This document shows, piece by piece, positions 1-8,783 of a DNA stretch of 57,717 nt; the first letter of the stretch is position 1, and each line of letters starts with the position of its first letter. The notes below the pieces were generated by a model. The model saw only the letters and a list, made by a program, of their open reading frames with translations, did not search any database and was not told the origin of the DNA. Source of the DNA: Marinagarivorans sp. (GTDB lineage: Bacteria > Pseudomonadota > Gammaproteobacteria > Pseudomonadales > Cellvibrionaceae); the NCBI GenBank assembly GCA_028281865.1, contig JANQJB010000040.1:1-57717 (forward strand). The letters are read 5' to 3'. Made by a program: the position numbers and the translations under genes.

Positions 1-2
1 GC

Positions 3-2108
3 ATGGTGCGCGTCCAGATGAACAGCATGCAGGTAATCGATTATATAGAAGATAAATTCGTCGGCGCTTCAATTTCCTCTGCCTGGCAAGTCACTGCAAC
101 TGATGGCCGCGTAGACACCGTCAAAGTCGATACTGATAACAACGGCAGCTATGAAACTACGCTATCACGCACCGACACAAGCACGCTTTGGGACGTCATT
201 ATTAGCGAATACATGTACCAAAACGACGACTGGATTAGCGAAAGCGGTGGTACTAACAATACCTTCCAATCGATAGACCCAACACCTGAGTACTTGAAAG
301 CCGACGGCATGACAAGTGCAACTCCTTCCGGCGATCCTTTGGAAATACGCAATAGCGTTATTGAATACACTCAAGCCAATAGCCCTATTGATGTAGTAAG
401 CCCACGTTACTTACTCAATACTGAAATCGCCGGCGAATTCGAAGCCGTGATCACAATGCTGAACGATGCGGAAGAACAACCGTATTTTGAGGCAGCTTTT
501 GTTCGCTTACTCAAACCGACTGCCGAAACCATCGCGCGACGCAACCTGCCGGGCGATGAGTGGGGGCTCGACGGTTTCATTAATAGCAATGGCAGTTTTG
601 TCGACGGCCATGAATTCCGTGAAACGATGCTCTATCGCAGCCACCTGGGATTCCCAGACGGATTTCTTAAAGTTGGCGACCGCTTGATTATTAACGGCGA
701 GTTCGGCTTTTTCTCCGGTAACCCACAGTTCGTTGACCAAGAAGGCATCGCCAGCGCAGAAGAGGAATTTGACATACTCGGCAACGACCCAAGCCTTGCG
801 ATGCCGGATTTTATGCAAACTGCTAATAGCTTTATGAATAGCGAGAAGTTGGAAAATCATTTGGTCAAGCTCTACGTTGAGCGCCTATCAGACAATACCT
901 TCCGTGACGCCGAAGGCACGGTTGTAACGGCTTATCGCGAAGGCGGCTTTTTCACCTCGACTTATCTCGATGGCAGTAACGGCGATTGTATTATTGTTAT
1001 CGGTGTACAAACTCACCGCGCCGGTGGCAGCCCTGAAAGACGTTTTCGCCTGCGCGATTCACAGTTTGTTTCGAATGACCCTGAAACCTGCTTCCCACCA
1101 AGCTCAACCGCAAGCGTCAGTGGCACCGCCGAAGTCGGCAGCACGTTAACACTAAGCGCAACTGCCACTGATTTAAATGGCTTCGGGGCAAATGGCGGTA
1201 ATATCGGCTCGTTTGTTGAATTCCAAAATATCCAGGGTTCGAGCTTTTTTGCCGGCATGGACCTAGACGGCGATGGCGAGGCGGGGGTTCAATTTCTTGA
1301 ATTTACAGGTATCAATATCTCGGGTGAAACCGGTTTAAGTTTTTCAGCTTATTTTGCCGAAGATGATGACGGCGCGAACCAAGACTGGGATGCAGGCGAC
1401 TATGTAAAAGTACAATACCGCGTTGATAGTGGACTATGGACTAACCTTTTTGCAATTGAAAACGATGGTGCAAGCTTCAACGGCGCACCGCTGGTGGACA
1501 CGGACTTCAACGGCGTCGGTGACGGAACCGAGATCACTGATACTTTCGTTCAGTTCAACGCAAACATTGCAGATACCGGCTCACTGCTCGATTTGCGCTT
1601 TGAAGTCGCGCTTGGCGCCGGCGACGAGGACATTGCTTTTGACAATGTAACCCTATCTGCAAACAGCGGTACTTTGATGATCGAGGACTTCGAGGATGCG
1701 GTAGTAAACTACACGATATCGCCCGCCGCAGCTGAATATACCGATGGAGCAGGCGATTACTTCGTGCGTGTATTACCGGCTATTTTGACCGGGGGCAACG
1801 TTGCGGAGGTTGCTTTTTATTACAAGCTTGACGGCGGTCCAGCACAGTTAATTAGCACGGATACCGATGGCAACGATGGCTGGAGCGCGAGCTTTATACC
1901 AGCAGTCGGTGGTAACTATGAATTTTATTCTGTCGCTACCGATAACGATGGCAACGTCGAATGGGCACCGATTTATGCCGACCAAAGTGTCGATGTGCCG
2001 GTTGTGCAAGAAGATGATACCGACGAAGATATTCCGTTCTTGCCTATTTGGGCAATGTGGGGGCTTATAGCTTTATTTGGTTTGATAGGTATACGATTAA
2101 AAAAATAG
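3..2108 (+). CDS. Large secreted protein with C-terminal sorting-type tail, 5'-truncated
   Basis: The reading frame is open from the window edge, so the true start lies upstream and only about 700 C-terminal residues are seen. The first ~360 residues contain a stretch around 215-260 (GDRLIINGEFGFFSGNPQ) that looks like an OB-fold nucleic-acid-binding segment of the kind found in large extracellular nucleases, but no endonuclease catalytic domain is present here. Residues ~400-555 resemble a jelly-roll module with acidic, probably calcium-binding repeats (DLDGDGEAG, DTDFNGVGDG). An Ig-like segment follows at ~575-660. The protein ends with an acidic linker, then IPFLPIWAMWG, a hydrophobic helix and RLKK, which is the layout of IPTL/PEP-CTERM-like sorting signals. 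This points to export and anchoring or processing at the cell surface. I cannot name its activity. A catalytic domain may lie upstream of the window. Confidence 0.8.
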   Translation: MVRVQMNSMQVIDYIEDKFVGASISSAWQVTATDGRVDTVKVDTDNNGSYETTLSRTDTSTLWDVIISEYMYQNDDWISESGGTNNTFQSIDPTPEYLKADGMTSATPSGDPLEIRNSVIEYTQANSPIDVVSPRYLLNTEIAGEFEAVITMLNDAEEQPYFEAAFVRLLKPTAETIARRNLPGDEWGLDGFINSNGSFVDGHEFRETMLYRSHLGFPDGFLKVGDRLIINGEFGFFSGNPQFVDQEGIASAEEEFDILGNDPSLAMPDFMQTANSFMNSEKLENHLVKLYVERLSDNTFRDAEGTVVTAYREGGFFTSTYLDGSNGDCIIVIGVQTHRAGGSPERRFRLRDSQFVSNDPETCFPPSSTASVSGTAEVGSTLTLSATATDLNGFGANGGNIGSFVEFQNIQGSSFFAGMDLDGDGEAGVQFLEFTGINISGETGLSFSAYFAEDDDGANQDWDAGDYVKVQYRVDSGLWTNLFAIENDGASFNGAPLVDTDFNGVGDGTEITDTFVQFNANIADTGSLLDLRFEVALGAGDEDIAFDNVTLSANSGTLMIEDFEDAVVNYTISPAAAEYTDGAGDYFVRVLPAILTGGNVAEVAFYYKLDGGPAQLISTDTDGNDGWSASFIPAVGGNYEFYSVATDNDGNVEWAPIYADQSVDVPVVQEDDTDEDIPFLPIWAMWGLIALFGLIGIRLKK

Positions 2109-2150
2109 AAAAAATAATTTCTTCCTTTCCTATCTGAATAAGCCGATATG

Positions 2151-2438
2151 TGGCACGCAGCTTCAAAGCTTCAGCAGCTTTTTCTGGGAGCATGGCCGAC
2201 AGGAAGTCGGCGATGGAGCCTACACGGACGTATTTACGGCGTTCCCAGAAAAAGGTGGTGGAGGTTTGAAGCGTACCCTCCAAGATAGGCATATCTTTTT
2301 CCTTATAGCCTAGTCCGCTTCAAACCTCCACCGGTGCTATTTAGGACCGTCGTAAATACTTCCCTGTAGACTCCCTCACCAACGTCGTGTTGGTGAGGGT
2401 CCTAAATAGCACCGCTGAAGCTCTGAAGCTAAGTGCCA
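2151..2438. repeat. 288-bp intergenic element of nested inverted repeats
   Basis: Imperfect terminal inverted repeats of about 25 nt bound the element: TGGCAC at 2151 and GTGCCA ending at 2438, with 3 mismatches over 25 positions. Inside are a 12-bp pair (2178-2189 with 2242-2253) enclosing the hairpin GCCGAC/GTCGGC (2195-2200 with 2206-2211), a perfect 17-bp pair (2257-2273 with 2316-2332), a perfect 15-bp pair (2333-2347 with 2399-2413), and within that an 11-bp pair (2373-2383 with 2389-2399). The whole can fold as one closed, multi-branched structure. I see no clear target-site duplication and no credible protein. It looks like a non-autonomous mobile or dispersed palindromic element (MITE- or BIME-like). 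It may also terminate transcription of the two flanking genes, which converge on it. Confidence 0.75.
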
Positions 2439-2491
2439 ACTATTGAACTTCAACGCTTTAAATTTAATTTGGGTTTTGAGAGCTTAGGAGA

Positions 2492-3205
2492 TTATTTATT
2501 TAAAGGTCCCAAACCCTTAGGCTCAAAAGATTTATCTTTTGTTAAAACAATCTTATCCATTTCAAATCCGTCTTCACGCATTGAAATTTGTAGTTCACGT
2601 TTGCCAACCTTTTCCACATCAATATAAGCCAATAAATGCGGTTTACCTTTGTGCTCCACTTTAGGCGGGTAACGACGATAGCGCGACCAACCCCATTCGT
2701 AGTTAATTAATGTTCGCCAACGCATACTGGTTTCTGGCCAAATATCGTCTAAGCCGACATGCACAGCATCGTCTTCCGAATTACTCGAAAATGCACGAAT
2801 CCAAATATAGTAACGGCCAGGATTATTAAATTTTACCTTGTAGTGTAATACCGCCATCGCGCCGGGTTTATCGATAAAATTTTCGCCGGCAATAAGTTTT
2901 TCATCGTGATTGTGACGCGTATCAGGCAATACTTCGATATAAGCACCGCCGCTAGCATTTTCGAGATGCACCGGGTCGCCATCGCGGACTACATCAGGTT
3001 TTACATTGGGCGAATCGATTAAGTACCAGCGGCGTTTGTCGGTTTTTGTTTGCTTGTAAAAGCTCTCAGCCTCCAAAACAAGAAGGCCATTTTCTTCCTC
3101 GAAACGCATCGAATTTGGCTTCGATAACTGAACTCCCAAACAGGAGCAAAGCGTTAAAACAAAAATAGTGCAGAGAATAGTACGTAGAGTATTGATCATA
3201 AACAT
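2492..3205 (-). CDS. Lipoprotein resembling the GH115 C-terminal carbohydrate-associated module
   Basis: A 237-residue protein with an N-terminal signal ending in LCSC, a lipobox with Cys about residue 21, so probably a lipoprotein. The mature part begins with LVLEAESF, continues through GRYYIWIRAFS and HVGLDDIW, and ends with DGFEMDKIVLTKD. This order is what I know from the C-terminal domain of GH115 alpha-glucuronidases and related beta-sandwich modules attached to polysaccharide-active enzymes. No catalytic domain is present, so a stand-alone binding role at the envelope is an inference. There is no good ribosome-binding site before the ATG at 3205; a second in-frame ATG lies two codons downstream. 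It converges with the upstream secreted-protein gene across the palindromic element. Confidence 0.7.
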   Translation of the reverse strand: MFMINTLRTILCTIFVLTLCSCLGVQLSKPNSMRFEEENGLLVLEAESFYKQTKTDKRRWYLIDSPNVKPDVVRDGDPVHLENASGGAYIEVLPDTRHNHDEKLIAGENFIDKPGAMAVLHYKVKFNNPGRYYIWIRAFSSNSEDDAVHVGLDDIWPETSMRWRTLINYEWGWSRYRRYPPKVEHKGKPHLLAYIDVEKVGKRELQISMREDGFEMDKIVLTKDKSFEPKGLGPLNK

Positions 3206-3357
3206 AAATTATTTTTTATTAATAAATGGACGGGTTTGCATTTAATTCATATCTTTTTGTTTAGGGGGCATTATAACGGCAAGAATAGATTCAATTCCCA
3301 GACTTACTTACCTATACTCACTAATAGATCTCCCGATGTTAAGCGACGTTAATTTTT

Positions 3358-4398
3358 ATGGCCGTCCGTAGCAGTATTCGCAACGCAAAATTACTCCTTC
3401 TTATTATCTCGCTTATTCTCAGTGGTTTGACTCACGCAGCAAAACTCTACAAATACAAAGACGAAAACGGACGTTGGGTTTTTAGTGATCAAAAGCCGCA
3501 GGAAAACGTCGACTACGAGCAAGAGCGCCTGGTTGTGACTGAAGCGCAAAGCAAGGTATCGATATCCAACCATGGAACGAAGTTGCGCCCTATTTTAGTA
3601 GCCGTAAATCAGCTTCACGGGCCAGTCGAAATTGTGCTCCATATCGATCAACACACCAACATGAAAATTAGCGACACAAAGCGTCGTTGGATAGTGCCAG
3701 GCCCCGGTGAGAAAACGCTGCTTTATCTTGAGCGCGACGACCCGTATCGGTCATTTGGCTACCGCTGGCGCGTCGATGTCACTTTGGGCGAGCCGCTGGA
3801 GATGAAACCCATTAAACCGCTTAAAATTGGCTTGCCATTTGCGGGCGGCGAGTTTGTGATCAGCCAAGCTTTTTTTGGCGTATATTCGCACAAAGGGCAC
3901 CCAGAGTCGGAGTACGCCGTTGATATCGCGATGCCCAGGAATACACCGATCGTAGCGGTGCGCGACGGCATTGTGATGGATACTGAAAACGATTTTTCGC
4001 GCTCCGGATGGGATATGCAGTACGCTGACGAAGCCAATATTGTGAGGGTGCTTCACGGCGACAAGACGATGGCTCTTTATGCACATCTCGAACCCGATAC
4101 AATCGCGGTGAGACCCGGTGAGCGCGTCAGCCAAGGACAAACATTAGGGTTTTCAGGCAATACTGGCTTTTCCAGTGGGCCCCACCTGCATTTTGCTGTA
4201 CAGGCAAACTACGGCTTAAAACTGCAGTCTTTACCGATCCGTTTTGAAGGCTACCCAAAGGAACCTAAGGCTGGACAGCTCTTAGTTTCGAATAGACCTG
4301 TGGGCGTAAATTCATCGGCCAATAAACCAACCTCAACCAAGCAAACTAGCAATAAAATAAACACTATTGTCGAAAAACTATTGGAGTTATTAAATTAG
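3358..4398 (+). CDS. M23-family metallopeptidase with N-terminal DUF4124 segment
   Basis: Exported 346-residue protein: signal peptide to about residue 27 (THAA), then a DUF4124-type segment (KLYKYKDENGRWVFSD). A LytM/M23 domain occupies residues ~165-300. Visible zinc-site residues are H181 and D189 (HPESEYAVD), followed by MPRNTPIVAVRDG, YAHLEP, and the HLH motif at 276-278 (GPHLHFAVQ). The family cleaves peptide cross-links of peptidoglycan in the periplasm. The zinc residues look complete, so activity is expected, though the substrate bond is unknown. The C-terminus is a Ser/Thr/Asn/Lys-rich tail. No clear Shine-Dalgarno precedes the chosen ATG. Confidence 0.85.
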   Translation: MAVRSSIRNAKLLLLIISLILSGLTHAAKLYKYKDENGRWVFSDQKPQENVDYEQERLVVTEAQSKVSISNHGTKLRPILVAVNQLHGPVEIVLHIDQHTNMKISDTKRRWIVPGPGEKTLLYLERDDPYRSFGYRWRVDVTLGEPLEMKPIKPLKIGLPFAGGEFVISQAFFGVYSHKGHPESEYAVDIAMPRNTPIVAVRDGIVMDTENDFSRSGWDMQYADEANIVRVLHGDKTMALYAHLEPDTIAVRPGERVSQGQTLGFSGNTGFSSGPHLHFAVQANYGLKLQSLPIRFEGYPKEPKAGQLLVSNRPVGVNSSANKPTSTKQTSNKINTIVEKLLELLN

Positions 4399-4753
4399 CG
4401 CAGCCTTTTTAATCCAAAAACCGCAACTCACGAATAGCGCACGTTTCCACTTATAAACACGACAAGATTCACATTTCCCAAGAAGTCATTACGACCAGTT
4501 CTTTTTGTTGCAATTAAACTATCGCCTCCAGTAAAAAACTGGGTGAAAATCGGCGCAAATTATAAATGTTAAACACCAACAACCCTATTTGAACCACTTA
4601 ACACCTTTAACATACTGCGCACTGACATTGTGCGTAGGGTTTGTGAAGAAGGCCAACACAATAAAACTACAAAAACTTCTAATGTTGCTTAGAGCGAATT
4701 GCCTCGCCAACTAGATCAATAAAATTGCTGTAAGCCCGTGAACGGAGACCACC
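4399..4753. other. Gene-free interval
   Basis: I see no coding region or RNA gene in these 355 bases. An imperfect inverted repeat (TGCGCAC/GTGCGTA, 4616-4636) lies about 120 bases before the next gene and could be an operator. The sequence CGGAGACCACC directly before 4754 is the ribosome-binding site of that gene. Confidence 0.5.
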
Positions 4754-6379
4754 ATGAGAGATCTAAAACGCCTTATTTTTTCACCATTAACTAAGGTATT
4801 CCCGCTTGTTTTTATACTTGCCGCGTGCGCGGGAGCATCGAACAACGGGAATCCCACCAGCAGCTCAACAAGCTCTTCTGGTGGTGCCGGCTCCTCCAGC
4901 AGTTCTAGTTCTAGCTCCTCTTCCAGCGCCGGCGCTGGGAGCTCATCCAGCAGCTCTAGCAGTAACTCAAGTTCGGCTAGCAGTTCCAGCTCAAGTAGCT
5001 CTTCAAGTAACGCTTCAACCAGTTCGTCTTCAAGTTCTTCGTCCTCCTCCAGCTCTTCATCCTCGTCCAGCTCATCTTCGAGCAGTTCGAGTGGCCAAGC
5101 AAACGAGTGTAACGACGCGATTTCCGAGGGTGCTGGCTTATACGTTTCAGAAGATTGCGAAAGCTGCCACAAAGCTGTGCCAACAGACGGCTCGACAATT
5201 TGGATAGGCAACAATAATCGCCTATTCGACGTATACGACTCCGAAAACGATGGCTACCGCATTCGCGGCGGCGGCAAAGCAGATGAGACATTGCCAGACT
5301 TTATCGCCGAATATATGCCTCAAACTGGTGGGGGCGTTGGCATTGAGAAGGCTGAGAAAATTACTGCCTATGTCACAGATACCGTCGGACGCCCTTGGTG
5401 CCCGGGCGAATCTTGGCCACCGCCAAACAACAATGTCACTAAGACCGAACCAGATGCGTCCTGCGCAGTAATGGTCGACAAGGCCAACGATTTTCTCGCT
5501 AGCCTGAACAATAACCAGCAAAACGACGCAACTTTCGGTTGGGGTAGCAACCAGCGTATGTACTTTGAATTTTTGCCACCTCCAGGAGGCCCAGCGGGAA
5601 CCGCACGCCAGGGAATCGCTTTCCGCAACTTAAATAACAGCCAAAAAACCAAAATGGAAGATTTTATAAAAGCTGCAACAAGTGCCACTGGCTGGGATAA
5701 AATTAACGGCATCAGAAACCTAGAGAAAGAGCTTGGAGACCCTCCTTATCGCGATCCTGATGGTTACTGGCTATCGTTTTTTGGCACGCCCTCGGTCGAC
5801 AGCGGTGTCGAATGGGGCTTTAGATTTGAAGGCCATCATCTCTCTTTCCACACCAGTATTTTGGACTGCAAAACTTATGCGCCTACACCTGCATTTTGGG
5901 GAGCTAGCGAGTACAACAATAATAATAACCCACTAAAACAAGAAGGTGATTTAGCACAAGATTTGTACCAGTCGCTCAGCAATGGACAAAAACAGCAGGC
6001 GGGTAATAACTCGGGCGGCAATTCAGCTATTTCAGCAAAGAAAAGGCTTATCGATCCTTATCCACAAAACGCAGGTATTTCCGTTGGCGATTTAAATCAA
6101 CAACAAAAAGCTACGGTGCGCAACATTATCTTAGCTTACGTCGGTAATATGAACGACGATATCGCGAACAAACGTATGCAGCGCTTGGAGACTGAAGGAT
6201 TTGATAACCTGCGTTTTGTCTATAACAACGGCAGTTATCGGGTCCAAGGCTCGACCTTCGTCATCGTTTACGACAAGCAAAACAACTCTCACGTCCATTC
6301 CGTATGGCGCGATTACGATGGCGATTGGGGCGAGGACTTGTTGGAGCGCCATATGCGCATGATGCATTCTGGACAATAA
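4754..6379 (+). CDS. DUF3500 lipoprotein with haem-c motif and long poly-serine linker
   Basis: 541 residues starting behind a good Shine-Dalgarno (GGAG). The signal ends in the lipobox LAAC (Cys25). Residues ~35-113 are almost pure serine with a few Gly, Ala and Asn, a linker typical of secreted enzymes in Cellvibrio, Saccharophagus and Teredinibacter. A c-type haem site CESCH follows (C135, C138, H139). The C-terminal ~300 residues match the DUF3500 pattern: FRNLNNSQKT, WGFRFEGHHLS, and near the end HVHSVWRDYDGDWGEDLLERH. DUF3500 has no established activity to my knowledge; its conserved His/Asp positions suggest metal binding. The combination of haem-c and DUF3500 suggests a redox function outside the cytoplasm (inference). 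The linker codons vary (AGC, TCT, TCC, AGT), so this is maintained protein repeat rather than simple DNA repeat. Confidence 0.88.
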   Translation: MRDLKRLIFSPLTKVFPLVFILAACAGASNNGNPTSSSTSSSGGAGSSSSSSSSSSSSAGAGSSSSSSSSNSSSASSSSSSSSSSNASTSSSSSSSSSSSSSSSSSSSSSSSSGQANECNDAISEGAGLYVSEDCESCHKAVPTDGSTIWIGNNNRLFDVYDSENDGYRIRGGGKADETLPDFIAEYMPQTGGGVGIEKAEKITAYVTDTVGRPWCPGESWPPPNNNVTKTEPDASCAVMVDKANDFLASLNNNQQNDATFGWGSNQRMYFEFLPPPGGPAGTARQGIAFRNLNNSQKTKMEDFIKAATSATGWDKINGIRNLEKELGDPPYRDPDGYWLSFFGTPSVDSGVEWGFRFEGHHLSFHTSILDCKTYAPTPAFWGASEYNNNNNPLKQEGDLAQDLYQSLSNGQKQQAGNNSGGNSAISAKKRLIDPYPQNAGISVGDLNQQQKATVRNIILAYVGNMNDDIANKRMQRLETEGFDNLRFVYNNGSYRVQGSTFVIVYDKQNNSHVHSVWRDYDGDWGEDLLERHMRMMHSGQ

Positions 6380-6626
6380 CAATTTGATACTTAATTAGCC
6401 TTTATTTAACCCACAGGGACGTGGGCAATTCATCGTTTAAAAAGACCTTCACCAAACCAACCTCCCCACTCCGCCTTAAGCTCAACTTAAATTCAAAATA
6501 GATAAACGATACTTACCTTTGCTCGCATAGCCAACAGTTACAAAAACGAATAGAATACAAAACTCACAATTGTTTAAATCAGCAATACTTTTCTATTTTC
6601 GTTCGACCAGGGAATTTAGGCTCAAA

Positions 6627-8435
6627 ATGCAATTCTATCGATTGAACTCTCACAGACTATCTAAGTTATTGTTATTTTCTGTGATTTTTATATTTAATGT
6701 TTCTTGCAATAAGCAAGAGGAAACATCGCGAGAATACCAGCAACGCTTTGTCGCGGTGGATATTACGCAAAAGATCACAACAGACCAGCTCCCCAAAAAT
6801 GAACAAAGTTTGTATAAAGGGGTACAATCCATCAAAACGACCGGAATTGTTGACTGCGTTAGTGGGGCATTTATTAAAATATCTGGCGAGCAATACGACA
6901 AGAAAAAGCAATTAATAAGATCATCAAGGCCCGTGTTAAAATACGGGCTTGTCGAAAACCTCTTTAATCATCGCGACCACAAAAATTGCAGAAAATCGCA
7001 GGATATCAGCGATAAACTAATATTTTCGAAAAAAAAATATCTAGGTTCTTATAAACTCGATACCTCTGACTTTAAGCCGGGGGAGCTAACGATTCTTCGG
7101 ACTCGTGGTGTTGACATTGGGATATACAAACGTACTGAAAAAGAAGTATTGGCATTAAAAAAACATGCGGGCATTCAAAAAAAATCAGCCTCCATCCCGC
7201 TATTTGCGGCCTACGGATGGCCCTATGCGCCTGATGACCTTTCATTCTCACAAAGCGGATCCCGCTCAAAAATTTTAGATTATTTCGTCTTTTATGCAGA
7301 TTCAAATACGTCCCGTTACGGGCTGAAATGTTCTATCGATCGAGTATTAAAAAAACCAGAAAAAAATGTTCTAGCAGGTAACTGTGCCGGTGTAAATTTC
7401 AGTACTACTGGTAAGTTAGACAGGCCCTCATTTGAATACTCTTCCGCATTGCTTGTTCCTCCACATGAATGGACTGCTAACAATCAACTAGAAATTAAAT
7501 TTTATAAAAATCCAATTTTGGAATGGGCAAAAAATTGGGCATCCATAGAATACCAAGTTCTTTATGCAGATTTTATTTATGGCACGAAAGGTAGAGTGCA
7601 ATCACTTTCAGAAAGTATCGCTGCACCTCGTTTAAAATCCATTTTGTTTGATGCTCTTAACAACGGCAATACGGCACTTGCCGAGAACGTGGCCAACAAA
7701 GGTGCGAATTTTGAAAATGACAAAGAGTTTGCCACCCACTATTTAGAATTAAACCTTGCGCGAGGCCGCACAGATATCGCCGATTTTTTGTTACAACGGG
7801 GCTTGAACTTAAATCACCCCTATAATTTAAAGCCTGCTTTGTGCCACAAGCTTGAACCTAAAAAAATTGATAAAATTGTCGATTGGCTCAATAAGAATAG
7901 CTACGACTACGATAAGAGCTTCATAGATTATAAATTATCAAATGATTTCAAATCTCAAGAGGCCGTTAAAACAAGTGCGATAAAATGTTTTGAGGCTCAT
8001 TTCAACCAACTGGGGGTTCAAAGAATGAACTTGATGAAAGGAAACATGTCAGCCCATGACATAGCCAAGCTCCCCCAGCTAACGATAAAAAATCTTCCAA
8101 AACATAAGCAGTATTTACCCAGCAATAAAATTTCACAGAACATGATTCCCGAAAACTCCGACAAGGACACCCCGCAAAATGGTAGTTCAATATATGCAAA
8201 AAGATGCGCCATTTGTCACAATACTGGAGTTATGGATGCACCTAAAATTTCTGACAGAGGAGAATGGCAAAAACGCCTGAGAGAAGGAGGTATAAACAGA
8301 CTATACAAGCGCGCTTGGAATGGCTATCAACGCATGCCGCCGAGAGGCATGTGCCCTGAATGCTCGAGGGCAGATATTAACGCCATTGTAGATTATATAT
8401 TGGGAAAAAACGCGCTAATGAAATCAGATAAATAA
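6627..8435 (+). CDS. Lipoprotein with ankyrin-like repeats and C-terminal cytochrome c5-like domain
   Basis: I start it at the ATG at 6627 (602 residues), which gives a proper signal peptide ending VSC (Cys27). A TTG start at 6570 would add 19 residues before the signal. The region ~60-330 is unrecognised and lysine-rich. Residues ~345-410 have an ankyrin-like pattern (NNGNTALAENVANKGANF, GRTDIADFLLQRGLNLN). The C-terminus is a mono-haem cytochrome c of the c5 type: CAICH (C527, C530, H531), axial Met in MPPRGMC (M570) and a second CPECS pair as in c5 cytochromes. An electron-transfer role at the envelope is likely. The gene is more AT-rich than most neighbours, suggesting recent acquisition. 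It lies 247 bases after the DUF3500 haem lipoprotein, same strand; separate promoters are likely. Confidence 0.8.
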   Translation: MQFYRLNSHRLSKLLLFSVIFIFNVSCNKQEETSREYQQRFVAVDITQKITTDQLPKNEQSLYKGVQSIKTTGIVDCVSGAFIKISGEQYDKKKQLIRSSRPVLKYGLVENLFNHRDHKNCRKSQDISDKLIFSKKKYLGSYKLDTSDFKPGELTILRTRGVDIGIYKRTEKEVLALKKHAGIQKKSASIPLFAAYGWPYAPDDLSFSQSGSRSKILDYFVFYADSNTSRYGLKCSIDRVLKKPEKNVLAGNCAGVNFSTTGKLDRPSFEYSSALLVPPHEWTANNQLEIKFYKNPILEWAKNWASIEYQVLYADFIYGTKGRVQSLSESIAAPRLKSILFDALNNGNTALAENVANKGANFENDKEFATHYLELNLARGRTDIADFLLQRGLNLNHPYNLKPALCHKLEPKKIDKIVDWLNKNSYDYDKSFIDYKLSNDFKSQEAVKTSAIKCFEAHFNQLGVQRMNLMKGNMSAHDIAKLPQLTIKNLPKHKQYLPSNKISQNMIPENSDKDTPQNGSSIYAKRCAICHNTGVMDAPKISDRGEWQKRLREGGINRLYKRAWNGYQRMPPRGMCPECSRADINAIVDYILGKNALMKSDK

Positions 8436-8474
8436 GTTATTTAAGATTGATTAGCTTAGCTAAGGCTGCTTGCA

Positions 8475-8753
8475 TCAAATACGCTTAATTTCATAATAAC
8501 GCTTTACATTGCAAGTAATTTTGCCCCAGGTTGATTCAGATACTCGCTTTTGGTGAAACTCAAATGCTTCTTCGTCCACAAACTCCTCGTAGACATTAAA
8601 CCTGTTCGTAACGCCACTGTCCTTTTCAACAACGAACTTAAGACAACCTTTTTCTTGCAAAGTCGTACGAACGTGATTGGGAAGTTCCTTTTCTACTCTT
8701 TCCAAATCGCCCTCGGAAACCAAAATATATCCCTGTAATATTACCAAGCTCAA
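8475..8753 (-). CDS. ABM-domain (antibiotic biosynthesis monooxygenase/YgiN-type) small protein
   Basis: 92 residues forming one dimeric alpha/beta-barrel ABM domain: hydrophobic first strand with Gly, EKGCLKFVVEKD, then NVYEEFVDEEAFEFHQ. The latter is the conserved 'vyE.w.d.eA...H' signature of the family, which includes quinol monooxygenases and haem-degrading enzymes. The exact substrate cannot be read. The start must be TTG at 8753 because there is no other Met, ATG or GTG near the N-terminus; AAAGG sits about 10 bases upstream. It follows the Fpr gene by 30 bases on the same strand and is probably co-transcribed, which fits an oxidoreductase needing reduced flavodoxin, ferredoxin or quinone. 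Confidence 0.75.
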   Translation of the reverse strand: MSLVILQGYILVSEGDLERVEKELPNHVRTTLQEKGCLKFVVEKDSGVTNRFNVYEEFVDEEAFEFHQKRVSESTWGKITCNVKRYYEIKRI

Positions 8754-8783
8754 ATGTTTAGTGCCTTTGGAAGAAACGTTCTA

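Noticed and set aside
2065-2292. 75-residue minus-strand frame across the palindromic element
   Set aside because: It lies over the end of the secreted-protein gene and the inverted repeats; its sequence is explained by the element.
4860-5090. Simple DNA repeat in the DUF3500 gene
   Set aside because: Serine codons vary (AGC, AGT, TCC, TCT, TCG, TCA), so it is a protein-level low-complexity linker, not a nucleotide satellite.
4711-5214. Minus-strand frame rich in Glu and Leu
   Set aside because: It is the antisense reading of the poly-serine linker; the plus-strand gene has signal peptide, haem site and DUF3500 domain.
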